Shown here: in pieces, positions 32,117 to 40,084 of the stretch
Numbering within the stretch: position 1 is the stretch's first letter
How the letters are laid out: each line of letters starts with the position of its first letter
Assembly (NCBI GenBank): GCA_964551875.1
Contig: CAZKEV010000015.1
Coordinates: forward strand, 1 to 40,827
Direction: 5' to 3'
Length of the DNA: 40,827 nt
Source of the DNA: JACTUA01 sp964551875
GTDB lineage: Archaea; Halobacteriota; Methanomicrobia; Methanomicrobiales; JACTUA01
Translations under genes and position numbers: made by a program
Notes under the pieces: generated by a model
Told to the model about the DNA's origin: nothing
Database searches by the model: none
Seen by the model: the letters and a program-made list of their open reading frames with translations, nothing else

Positions 32117-33091
32117 CTATTCCTGCATATCAATACAATCACCCTCCGAATTGAACCTGAATCCTATATTCCCTTTATCGGTACGATAGACTTTTTCCTG
32201 TGTGGTATTTTTATAAATATTCATTGCGTCCTCATGGGGATGGCCATGAGGATTTCCTTTACCGACTGGAATCACAGTATACTTGGGGCGGACCTGTTTC
32301 ATCACTTCTTCATTTGCACCTTCATCCGATCCATGATGACTGGCGTGCCAGATTGTCGTACCTTTCACCGGATAATATTTACATATCCGTTCCTGCTGGC
32401 TGTTGGTTGTATCACCCGCAAAAACAGCCGTAGTTTTACCTGCTCCGATCTGAATTGCGAGTGACTCTTCGTGGATATCTTCATTGTTCCCCTGGGTCGA
32501 GGTAGAAGGCCCTAATACTCTGATTTCTAACTTGCCATCTTTTACGAGAGGATCATTTGATGCTGTTGGTTTTTTTATCGTTGCTCCCTTCTTCTCCAGT
32601 GTATTCAGACCTTTAACATAGGCATCCCGGTATGCTTCATAACTTTCTGGCGATTCCTCACTTTTTTTCCTTTTATAATCTGTGATCCAGACCTCTCCAA
32701 CTTCGAAATTATCTGCGATTTCTTTCGTTCCGCTCATATGGTCATAGTGCGGATGCGTAATAACGAGGTAATCGATCCGTTTGATTCCAGCGTCTTTGAG
32801 ATACTCCACAATATTTTCCGGAGAGTTATCAACATTGCAGTCGATGACCATGACCTTTCCATTAGGAAGCCGGACAATCGTTGCGTCACCTTGACCCGCA
32901 TCAAGATAGACAATTCCAAGCTCACCTAGATGAGCCGTCGAGATCATCTGTCGAATTTTTTCTGCTTTATCCTTAGCTAATCGTTCCGGATTTTTTTTAT
33001 CTGGACCGTCATCCAGTCTTTTTTGACCGTCGGGTAATCCCATCATTGAAGGATTTTTCTTATAAATTTCCCAACCTGGACCACCGCCCAT
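32117..33091 (-). CDS. ComEC/Rec2-type metallo-beta-lactamase fold hydrolase
   Basis: A 324-residue protein. After a polar N-terminus (about 55 residues) comes the ComEC-C type MBL fold: VYLDAGQGDATIVRLPNGKVMVIDC, the metal motif THPHYDHMSG (HPHYDH at 113-118), VFAGDTT, and a late SHHGSDEG. This subgroup, free of the ComEC channel, is common in defence loci; a substrate cannot be named, though phosphodiester or nucleotide cleavage is expected of the fold. It has no secretion signal. GGTGGGA precedes ATG 33091, four bases after the TGT-like stop, so translation is coupled. Confidence 0.8.
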   Translation of the reverse strand: MGGGPGWEIYKKNPSMMGLPDGQKRLDDGPDKKNPERLAKDKAEKIRQMISTAHLGELGIVYLDAGQGDATIVRLPNGKVMVIDCNVDNSPENIVEYLKDAGIKRIDYLVITHPHYDHMSGTKEIADNFEVGEVWITDYKRKKSEESPESYEAYRDAYVKGLNTLEKKGATIKKPTASNDPLVKDGKLEIRVLGPSTSTQGNNEDIHEESLAIQIGAGKTTAVFAGDTTNSQQERICKYYPVKGTTIWHASHHGSDEGANEEVMKQVRPKYTVIPVGKGNPHGHPHEDAMNIYKNTTQEKVYRTDKGNIGFRFNSEGDCIDMQE

Positions 33092-33094
33092 GTT

Positions 33095-33994
33095 TCATCC
33101 CACCATAATTATTAATTTCTTGCTCTCTTGAGCGAAATTGTCAGGAATTTGTTCATTAGTTTTTACGGCTGTTGCACATGGCACCCAATCGAAAATGGTA
33201 CATCCATCATTTCGTCCTTCAGCTAGCTTTCTTAAATACTCGAAATTTCGCATAATTATCTCCCTTGAGACTTTTCCTTTGAAATTAACCCATTTAACCC
33301 CACAAATTGTCTTGTGATTGAAGGCCTGGATGAAGTGACTGTTAGTCACAAAAGCATCGGCAAAATGGAATTTTCGGAAGTAATGTTTACTTCCGACACC
33401 GTAGATTATGAGATAAGGAACTTTCTCTCGAATATGGCGTGCTAAATAACAAACTTGGTCTCTTGAATAGATTGATTCTTTATAAAGAAAATCTCCTACG
33501 TGAAGGCAAATTTGAGTGATTCCGAGATCATGCAGATTATCCAGATGATAATCCATCTGTGAGAGATCGCTACCTTTGACTAAGCCTATCGGAGTCAACT
33601 CGGGGAACCGATTCAACAATTTCTCCGTCATCGCGAGAATATGGTTGATCTGATTCCGAGAATATCTTGTAAAACCAGTGTATGTAATTCCATCGGGGGT
33701 GATGTACTGGTCAGGTCTGAGGGTCTCGATAATGTACGCATAAGTGTTATAATCGATATTCTGTAGAAGGGAATCGGGCATTATCGGCGATAAAATTACT
33801 CGGCTTGAAGTGCCAAAATATTCATGCAAGCTTCCGGCATGGTCGACTTTCCTCATTTCGTATATGTTTGGTTTCCCATTTTTACGAAGGAAATCTTGCA
33901 TCTTTATTACGATAGCGGAATTCGTTTGTGATTTGTCGGGGTAGGTAATAGGAGACCTCAACTTCACAACGGGAAATAGGGATTTCTTATTCAT
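33095..33994 (-). CDS. tRNA-guanine transglycosylase-like (DpdA-related?) TIM barrel protein
   Basis: A 299-residue protein with a TGT-like strand order: RVILSPIMPDS at 65-74, QYITPDGITYTG from 97 (Asp101 matching the TGT base position), PIGLVKGSDL (TGT: IVQGGN), LGITQICLHVGDFLY, VPYLIIYGVGS (TGT: PRYLMGVGS) and FADAFVTNSHF (TGT: GVDMFD). The nucleophilic Asp of true TGT is not obvious in the last motif. It has no PUA domain and is shorter than tRNA enzymes. DpdA proteins of 7-deazaguanine DNA modification share this fold. It is first in the operon with MBL and membrane genes, with GAGG before ATG 33994. The preQ0 made for archaeosine by the host could serve as substrate; that is inference. 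Confidence 0.5.
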   Translation of the reverse strand: MNKKSLFPVVKLRSPITYPDKSQTNSAIVIKMQDFLRKNGKPNIYEMRKVDHAGSLHEYFGTSSRVILSPIMPDSLLQNIDYNTYAYIIETLRPDQYITPDGITYTGFTRYSRNQINHILAMTEKLLNRFPELTPIGLVKGSDLSQMDYHLDNLHDLGITQICLHVGDFLYKESIYSRDQVCYLARHIREKVPYLIIYGVGSKHYFRKFHFADAFVTNSHFIQAFNHKTICGVKWVNFKGKVSREIIMRNFEYLRKLAEGRNDGCTIFDWVPCATAVKTNEQIPDNFAQESKKLIIMVG

Positions 33995-34058
33995 TCATCC
34001 TCGTGATTTGGCTATCTGTAAGCTATGTCATAACTGTAAGATCACTCTCCGCCAAAGT

Positions 34059-34067
34059 ATTTATATG
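34059..34067 (+). promoter_or_regulatory. TATA box of the unknown two-gene unit
   Basis: TATTTATAT preceded by GCCAAAG. Its centre lies 24-25 bases before GTG 34087, which points to a leaderless or nearly leaderless transcript and supports this start. Confidence 0.5.
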
Positions 34068-34086
34068 TTAGGGTTGTAAGTAATGT

Positions 34087-35268
34087 GTGGATTCAAATCT
34101 TGCCGATAAATTGGATTCTCACTTTTTCATGGTCATGAAAGGGTCCATGACAGAATCCTTAAAGTTCATATCAGATGCCTTCGATGTGTCGGGCGGACTA
34201 AAACCGGAGGAACTTTTAATCGGGAAGAATATCGGGTCTCTTGAATATTTATTTACCGTCTCGGCAATTGCCTTCTCAACAGAGACCAACACCCCCGTTG
34301 TTCATCCCGTCATAAGTGTCCCTAGTATTAATATAAACGTAATTTTCGACTTTTTAAAACATCGGCTAGATCTATACGCATCCAAAGATCCAAGAATAAA
34401 ATTCTTTTCGATAAATGGAGCCGATCTTGTAGGAAAAGCCAAAATACAATTTAATGAGACTGAATCAATTGAGGTTCCAAGTCTCATCAAATGGAGAATT
34501 GAAAATGAAGAGATTGCACAGCGCACAGCCCTCTATCTGATTAATAATGTAAATTCGATTATTCAAAATACGACAATCTCATTAAAACAAGTTTTATCCG
34601 AGCTCGGTTCCTTATCTCCCGATGCCTCTTTTATTATTTTCCTCAAACCTTCTGCATTTAATTTTATTAAAGAGACTCTTAATGACGAGGAATTTCAATC
34701 TAAATTCTCCCGGTCAATATTTTTTGATGGATTTGATACTTCTGATCAGAGTTCGTTTCAAATTATCATCGAGAACCGTCTGAAAAGTGATGATCGAATG
34801 AAAGAGATTTCACTAGAAGGAATTGATCTTAATTTTGCGCTCACAAAATCTCGTGGAATTCCCTACTACGCCTTCAAAATTATTGAAGATGATCTTAAGA
34901 TTTCAATGCTTAAAAAAAGTGGAAATATCTCAGATATTCAGACTAGCTCTTTATTAAGAAATAATATATCCGACTTGTGGAAAAATGTCGATTCCCTCAC
35001 AACGGGCCAAATCGATATTTTGACTGCTTTCTCTGCATTTCCTAACGAAAAAGCGAATGTTTACGAATTACAAGACCGTCTAAAACAATTCCGAAAACCC
35101 GTGGGTAACAGAACTGCTATTTTACAGCAAATAAGAAAATTATATGAAAATGCGATATTGGATAGGGACCGTCCAATCGGATTGCGGGAGGTCTACTATC
35201 AGATTAAACCTAGTACTTTGCCCGCCATCGAATACCGGATAAGAAAATTCCTAGTCGAGGGAGAATAA
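34087..35268 (+). CDS. Unknown protein with C-terminal winged-helix-like domain
   Basis: A 393-residue protein that I do not recognise. Start GTG 34087 is placed at the expected transcription start. The N-terminal 300 residues have alternating strands and helices (TPVVHPVISVPSININVIFDFL, PDASFIIFLKPSAFNFI, RSIFFDGFDTSDQSSFQIIIENRL, ISLEGIDLNFALTKSRGIPYYAF). The latter parts recall the lid part of AAA+ ATPases of the Orc/STAND kind, but no Walker A is present. The C-terminus (LTTGQIDILTAFSAFPNEKANVYELQDRL through GLREVYYQI) looks like a winged helix. The start codon of the next gene overlaps its stop (TAATG), so both form one unit. Confidence 0.55.
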   Translation: MDSNLADKLDSHFFMVMKGSMTESLKFISDAFDVSGGLKPEELLIGKNIGSLEYLFTVSAIAFSTETNTPVVHPVISVPSININVIFDFLKHRLDLYASKDPRIKFFSINGADLVGKAKIQFNETESIEVPSLIKWRIENEEIAQRTALYLINNVNSIIQNTTISLKQVLSELGSLSPDASFIIFLKPSAFNFIKETLNDEEFQSKFSRSIFFDGFDTSDQSSFQIIIENRLKSDDRMKEISLEGIDLNFALTKSRGIPYYAFKIIEDDLKISMLKKSGNISDIQTSSLLRNNISDLWKNVDSLTTGQIDILTAFSAFPNEKANVYELQDRLKQFRKPVGNRTAILQQIRKLYENAILDRDRPIGLREVYYQIKPSTLPAIEYRIRKFLVEGE

Positions 35269-36056
35269 TGCCAAATTATGTAATTAAACTGTTTCCAAAA
35301 GACTCAGTGAAGTTTAGCCAACAACCGGTGGAGTCTATTTTAAAACAAATCTCTTCAACAATTGAATCAATGCCAACTCTGACGTTTAATAAAGACCTTA
35401 AAAAACCAAGAAATGGCTTCGATTTTACAACATTGGAGATGTCCAGTTATGGCATCAAAGCCACCTACATCGTTGAAAAGGAGATTAATATCCCCACGGT
35501 TGAGGGAAGTATTCGTGAATTTCAAATGATACCTATTCCAGGAAAATTCATTTTTAATCAAGGAATTCTACTAATTTCGAGTTCATCAGAGCCCATAATT
35601 GAAAAAGTTACTAGTGCTTGGGCTGAGCTACTTTTTCCTACACGTGTGATAACACCTGTGACGATAAATCTAACAAAAGAACAATTTCATCAAATTATCA
35701 ACATATCTGCAAGAACGGTAATTGGTACTTCACACACGGAGACTAAAGGGCTAGATAAAATTCAATTGAAGGCCTTTGATCTCACTAACAAGGAGTGGTA
35801 CAAAGAGGAGGGATTTGACTTCGATGAAGTGGAGCGATTTTCGTTTATTCCTACCCTCCCTAATTCTTTTAAAGGTAAAACAGTTATATGTAAAATGTAT
35901 AGAGATGGTCGATTTGTTATCTATCAAAGTGCAAAATTTACAGAAGAAGAATTTGAACAAATTCAGCTTTTCATCATCGATAAAATCGCTGAAATTGTTG
36001 GATCCCCTCTTTGTCAATTTGGTTCGTCGGAATTTCAAGAGAAATTAATTATTTAG
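35268..36056 (+). CDS. Unknown protein, partner of the preceding gene
   Basis: A 262-residue protein not recognised. It has a short N-terminal strand (PNYVIKLFPKDS), an acidic/hydrophobic mix without membrane spans, and a repeated strand-helix character (GKFIFNQGILLISSSSEPIIEKVTSAW, then TVICKMYRDGRFVIYQSAKFTEEEFEQIQLFIIDKI). Its ATG lies in the TAATG overlap with the previous stop, so a stoichiometric pair is likely. Such coupled unknown pairs near an NLR-type gene are typical of uncharacterised defence modules. Confidence 0.55.
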   Translation: MPNYVIKLFPKDSVKFSQQPVESILKQISSTIESMPTLTFNKDLKKPRNGFDFTTLEMSSYGIKATYIVEKEINIPTVEGSIREFQMIPIPGKFIFNQGILLISSSSEPIIEKVTSAWAELLFPTRVITPVTINLTKEQFHQIINISARTVIGTSHTETKGLDKIQLKAFDLTNKEWYKEEGFDFDEVERFSFIPTLPNSFKGKTVICKMYRDGRFVIYQSAKFTEEEFEQIQLFIIDKIAEIVGSPLCQFGSSEFQEKLII

Positions 36057-36371
36057 CTACTACTCCGATCACGGCAAAACATCTCTCAAACGCTTGGGTC
36101 TCTCTTCAACAAAAACAGCCCCAGGTGAAAATGTCGGCCCACTCATGCTTCCGGGCCCCATGAACTAGATCCTCGCTGAGGGCACACTCGGAACGATGGT
36201 CGCCTCAGCGTCTTCCGAGCAGCAGCCTTGGTCGCCGAATTCCAGAGTACGATCGCTTCGTAGTCCGGCCCCGCCCCAATCGTTCTTGAATACAAACTTT
36301 GGGATTTTTGGTACAGGACCTTTCAAAATACTAAAATAACAATGAAAAAAATTCAAAAGTTCGTTCGTTGG
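36057..36371. other. 315-bp intergenic stretch with a GC-rich patch
   Basis: It separates the convergent ends of the unknown pair and of the HD-ATPase-TPR gene. Bases about 36110-36290 are clearly GC-richer than the island on both sides and contain short open frames without start signals (for example one reading HGKTSLKRLGLSSTKTAPG before a stop at about 36168). This may be the remnant of an inserted gene. I see no RNA gene, terminal repeat or complete ORF. Confidence 0.4.
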
Positions 36372-39300
36372 CTACCTGTATTCAATATACTTCTCGATTT
36401 GTTCAAGTTTAGCCATCATATGATTGAGTCCGAGTTTTGCATATACCCATTTTGCATCTTTTAAGCAATTTCGAGATTTAGTTTTTTCATTAATTTCACT
36501 ATATGCCACACCTAGATTGCAAAAGTCATCACCTACCCCTTTAAGGTCTCCAATTTTTCGGTGTATTTTCAAGGCTTTTTCATAATAGTCGATTGCCTTT
36601 CTATAGTTGCCAAGCACCAAATATGCAGAGCCGAAATTGCAGTAGTCATTGCTTTCTCCCTGAATATTTCCAATTCTAAGGTGAATCGCTAATGCATACT
36701 CATAGAAATTGATAGCCTTATATGGATCTCCAAGTAACAAATAAGCAGAACCCAAGTTTCCGAGGCTAATTCCTTCACCTTTGATGTCCCCGACCCTCCG
36801 ATGTATTTCCAAAGCTTTTTCATAGAAATTAATCGCTTTTTCGTACTCACCAAGATTTTCATATGCCACACCTAAGTCATCAAAGCAGGTTCCTTCATCC
36901 CTGACGTTCCCGACCCTCCGATGTATTTCCAAAGCTTTTTCATGGAAATTAATCGCCTTTCTGTACTCACCGAGATCCATTAATGCAGTTCCTAATATGC
37001 TTAGATCAACTCCTTCATCTCTGACGTTCCCGAGCCTTCGATGTATTTCTAATGCTTTTTCATAGAGTTTAATCGCCTTTCTGTACTCACCAATACTACT
37101 ATATGCAATTCCTAAGTTGCCTAGATCAGCTCCCTCCCCTTCGATGTCCCCAACCCTCCGGTGTATTTTTAATGCTTTTTCATAGAGATCAATCGCCTTT
37201 CTGTACTCACCGATATCTTTATACGCAAAACCCATATTGCAGAGGTCCGCCCCTTCACCCTCAATATCTCCAATCCTACGGTGTATATTCAAGGCTTTTT
37301 GATAGAGATCGATCGCTTTTCCGTAATCGCTAAGATGTGCATAGGCCAGACCATTGCTCATCAGAACCCAAGCACGAGAATATTGATCCAGAGTGGACAA
37401 ATTTTTTATTAGTGGATCAAGAAGAGTTACTACGGTGGTGGATTCACCCAAATCATCAATTTCGATCAGATTAATCTTTACGAAGTAAATGTATGCATCT
37501 ATTATACAACTGGTATTAATCAGATTCCAATAATATTTGCTTAAATGTACGATAAGTTGCTGCCTAGTTTCTTTATCATCCAAATTGTCTGCCTGAATTA
37601 ATGCTTGCCAGATACCATCCTTCTCAAAGATAAGAGCGTTAGGATTTGTATCGTATATCTGTGCATATTGAAGAAAATATGTGCAATGGTTTCTTTTAAA
37701 CCTTTTTTCTTTGTCTGGGTTGCCTCCCAACCTCTTTTCCGCTATCTGTCTCAAGAGGGGATGAATCGAGTACCGCTCCTTATCGGAATTATATTCCAAA
37801 AGGGAACGCTGGTTAAGTTTTGCCACAAGGTACATAACTTCGGTTTTATTAAGTGAATCAAATCCTGCTGTAACTCCAAGTGTCTCGGAAGTGAATCCTG
37901 ATGCAGCACAGATGCTCGCACCTTCAAACAATGATAGCAACTCATCTCCGTTTGGTATACTTTTCAATTGGTCTAGACTAAGTTCCAAAGATGATACAAC
38001 ATTCTTATCTTTATTCCCCGCAATTTTCAAATCGTCAATTTTGTTTTGTATCTTTCCAATGAAATCGGGAAAACTCAGATCTGGGACATCTCGAAGATGC
38101 TGCCCGGCAATATCAATAGCAAGAGGCATTCCACCTAACAATTCTACAAGTCGTGATGCACCAGAAATGTCTTTCTCAACACGCTTATGGCCAAGAATCT
38201 TAGCGAGTAACTCTTTTCCTTCATCTTGTAATAAGGGTTTTAGCTCATAAATAGCCTCTTTAGGTATATTACTTAGGATACTTTCATCCCGAGTTGTTAT
38301 AAGAACAAAACAGCCAGGTGTAATGATATCTTCGGCATTATCAACGTTATCAATAATCAGGAGTGAATCTTTTTGTGAAAGTACTCCTTTAGATATAGCT
38401 TTAATTGCCTCGTGTTTTTCAGGAAACGCAACAGAGGACCCATTTGGAGATGAAGCAGCAATGATTTTTTCCGCCTCCTCCTTCCATGTGCTGCCTTTCA
38501 AAGATGCCCAGAACACACCACAAGGATATTCTTTCTTATATCGTTCAGCATACATTCGAGCCAGTTCAGTTTTCCCGATTCCCCCTGTTCCCTTAACACC
38601 GGTGATTGCTCCCGCACCCCGTTTCTGGATTATTGCATGGATTTTTGTTAAATCCACACTTCGGCCAACAAACGTTTCCACTGGCTTTCCGGCCATAAAT
38701 GGTATGGTTCGAACTGTTTGAGGTCTAATAACCAGATTCCAATAACCCCCACCAATTGTTTTTATATAGTGGATTGAATCTTCGAGAATCCGTATTTTAT
38801 TGTCAATGTGTCGCTGAAATTCCGCTGCATCGTTCTCTTTAGACCTATCCCAGTGCCAGACGACCGTGTTGGCCTCAATTTCCACCAGGGGGATTCCTTC
38901 ACGAATCGATTTTTCAGAGGGGTTGAACCTGATATACGGATCATCAACCTCATCAGCAAGACGTAGAAGCGCGGTAAGCTTGCGCAGGTTCAAATGACTG
39001 TTCTTAAAAGCTTGATCGGTGAAATCATCACGAACTTTTGATAGTTGAGTATTAAAGGAATCATGACCACGGCAAACCCAAGCAACTGCATCTGCAACTC
39101 TCGGATAGTGGTGTCTTCCGAAAGGAGGGAAATCACCAAAATGGTACTTAGTAGGATCCTTAAGAATCATCTCATAGCTACGCTTTGCATGTCCTTTATC
39201 ACCACCCCTATATCCTATGTCATGCATGTAAGTGGCACAAAGAAGAACAAATGCTTCTTCAGGAGTAATCGAATTATTGTCGCGAAGCTGCTCTGTTAAG

Positions 39301-39494
39301 GAATCCAGATAGCCCTCCAACCGTTCAGAATGATCATATGCGTTCTTACCTAGTCCTGTTAGCCATATTTTTGCGCTCTGTTTAATTTCTGAAATTCTAT
39401 TATAAAGGTTGATACGAGCATCCAAGTGTTTTATTTCTATAGTTCTTATATAATCATGGAGTGCTGACATACTTGTGTCTAATTCCAGATTCAT
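36372..39494 (-). CDS. HD domain - NB-ARC-type ATPase - TPR protein (antiviral STAND/NLR-like)
   Basis: A 1040-residue three-part protein. Residues about 35-200 carry an HD-superfamily domain: DHSERLEGYL (His55), YMHDIG (His91-Asp92), RGHD (His144-Asp145) and LADEVDD. Then comes a STAND/NB-ARC ATPase with FVGR at 275-278, Walker A GTGGIGKTE at 302-310, Walker B LLIIDNVD at 378-385, LITTRDES from 398 and the GLPL-like GGMPLAIDIAG from 454. Eight 40-residue TPR repeats follow (713-1032). In STAND immune proteins the repeats sense a ligand, the ATPase oligomerises and the N-terminal enzyme acts; here the enzyme would be an HD phosphohydrolase or nuclease. It is a single gene without a partner, at the right end of the island. 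Confidence 0.82.
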   Translation of the reverse strand: MNLELDTSMSALHDYIRTIEIKHLDARINLYNRISEIKQSAKIWLTGLGKNAYDHSERLEGYLDSLTEQLRDNNSITPEEAFVLLCATYMHDIGYRGGDKGHAKRSYEMILKDPTKYHFGDFPPFGRHHYPRVADAVAWVCRGHDSFNTQLSKVRDDFTDQAFKNSHLNLRKLTALLRLADEVDDPYIRFNPSEKSIREGIPLVEIEANTVVWHWDRSKENDAAEFQRHIDNKIRILEDSIHYIKTIGGGYWNLVIRPQTVRTIPFMAGKPVETFVGRSVDLTKIHAIIQKRGAGAITGVKGTGGIGKTELARMYAERYKKEYPCGVFWASLKGSTWKEEAEKIIAASSPNGSSVAFPEKHEAIKAISKGVLSQKDSLLIIDNVDNAEDIITPGCFVLITTRDESILSNIPKEAIYELKPLLQDEGKELLAKILGHKRVEKDISGASRLVELLGGMPLAIDIAGQHLRDVPDLSFPDFIGKIQNKIDDLKIAGNKDKNVVSSLELSLDQLKSIPNGDELLSLFEGASICAASGFTSETLGVTAGFDSLNKTEVMYLVAKLNQRSLLEYNSDKERYSIHPLLRQIAEKRLGGNPDKEKRFKRNHCTYFLQYAQIYDTNPNALIFEKDGIWQALIQADNLDDKETRQQLIVHLSKYYWNLINTSCIIDAYIYFVKINLIEIDDLGESTTVVTLLDPLIKNLSTLDQYSRAWVLMSNGLAYAHLSDYGKAIDLYQKALNIHRRIGDIEGEGADLCNMGFAYKDIGEYRKAIDLYEKALKIHRRVGDIEGEGADLGNLGIAYSSIGEYRKAIKLYEKALEIHRRLGNVRDEGVDLSILGTALMDLGEYRKAINFHEKALEIHRRVGNVRDEGTCFDDLGVAYENLGEYEKAINFYEKALEIHRRVGDIKGEGISLGNLGSAYLLLGDPYKAINFYEYALAIHLRIGNIQGESNDYCNFGSAYLVLGNYRKAIDYYEKALKIHRKIGDLKGVGDDFCNLGVAYSEINEKTKSRNCLKDAKWVYAKLGLNHMMAKLEQIEKYIEYR
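36399..37358 (-). repeat. Eight tandem 120-bp TPR-coding units
   Basis: Units of exactly 120 bases encode residues 713-1032 with consensus xLGxAYxxLGEYxKAIxxYEKALEIHRRxGDIxGEGxDL. The middle units are so alike at DNA level (for example the repeated GACGTTCCCGACCCTCCGATG/AAAGCTTTTTCATAG themes on the + strand) that recent unit duplication or exchange is likely. The first and last units have diverged more. Confidence 0.85.
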
Positions 39495-39575
39495 TTTAAT
39501 ATACGAATAATTTTGGGTAATTGTTTATCTTGCACATTATAGACAGAATTGTTATTGAAAATTAAAAATAAACTT

Positions 39576-39740
39576 TCAAGGCCCAACCGGCACAAACCAC
39601 GAGGCTTTGCGTTTTGTATCAGCTAACATCCGATTGAGCGACTTCACCCGGGGGAAAAGGATTTGCAGGGAGGCGCGCCCGACGTAAGGTCCGGGCTCCT
39701 TTACCTCTAATCCTTCTTCCTCGAAACCGCGCTGAATCAT
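39576..39740 (-). CDS. Short ORF of 54 codons, possible gene remnant
   Basis: ATG 39740 opens a frame reading MIQRGFEEEGLEVKEPG, then YVGRASLQILFP, RVKSLNRMLADTKRK and ending ASWFVPVGP. It has a protein-like mix of charged and hydrophobic residues and GC-richer codons than the neighbouring HD-ATPase gene, but no ribosome site and no recognisable family. It may be the leftover of a housekeeping gene at the island edge, or chance. Confidence 0.25.
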   Translation of the reverse strand: MIQRGFEEEGLEVKEPGPYVGRASLQILFPRVKSLNRMLADTKRKASWFVPVGP

Positions 39741-39779
39741 CGCACCGAATTTTCATCCATTTCACCGTCGTTCTCGCAA

Positions 39780-39789
39780 AGTATATATC
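39780..39789 (+). promoter_or_regulatory. Upstream TATA-like element of the rRNA operon
   Basis: AGTATATATC after TCTCGCAA, about 300 bases before the 16S gene. It is a good archaeal TATA box facing the rRNA genes, with GC-rich sequence after it, and may be the first of two rRNA promoters. Confidence 0.35.
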
Positions 39790-39919
39790 ATGATAAAACT
39801 ATGTAAGTAAGGTCATGGGGGACGGACCAAGCGATCCGGGGCCTGACCGGGGCCCCGCCTCCCGGGACTTTCAAACCATGAAAAGTTCCGTCGGCGGTCC
39901 CTTGTCCAGACCTCGGAAA

Positions 39920-39928
39920 TCTTAAATA
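39920..39928 (+). promoter_or_regulatory. TATA box of the 16S rRNA promoter
   Basis: CGGAAA (BRE-like) then TCTTAAATA. Transcription would begin near 39950, giving a leader of about 135 bases before the mature 16S end, the normal size for archaeal pre-rRNA. The leader contains a short hairpin, CCGGC-GAC-GCCGG, around 39977-39990. Confidence 0.5.
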
Positions 39929-40084
39929 CCATCAGCACCTATGAATGTATCCTCATGTTCGATGGAGAGCCAATGACCCCGGCGACGCCGGAGTTGGTTC
40001 TGACGTTGGCATTGGCAATGCGGACATCTCTCTGATAACCGCAAGTTCTCCATTATTAGACGTAAGTGTGCATCACATTCACCA

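Noticed and set aside
36110..36290. GC-rich patch considered as an insertion-sequence remnant
   Set aside because: No terminal inverted repeats, transposase motif or target duplication could be read; kept only as an intergenic note.
36399..37358. Tandem 120-bp repeats considered as a CRISPR or satellite array
   Set aside because: Units are contiguous, in frame and encode TPR helices; there are no spacers.
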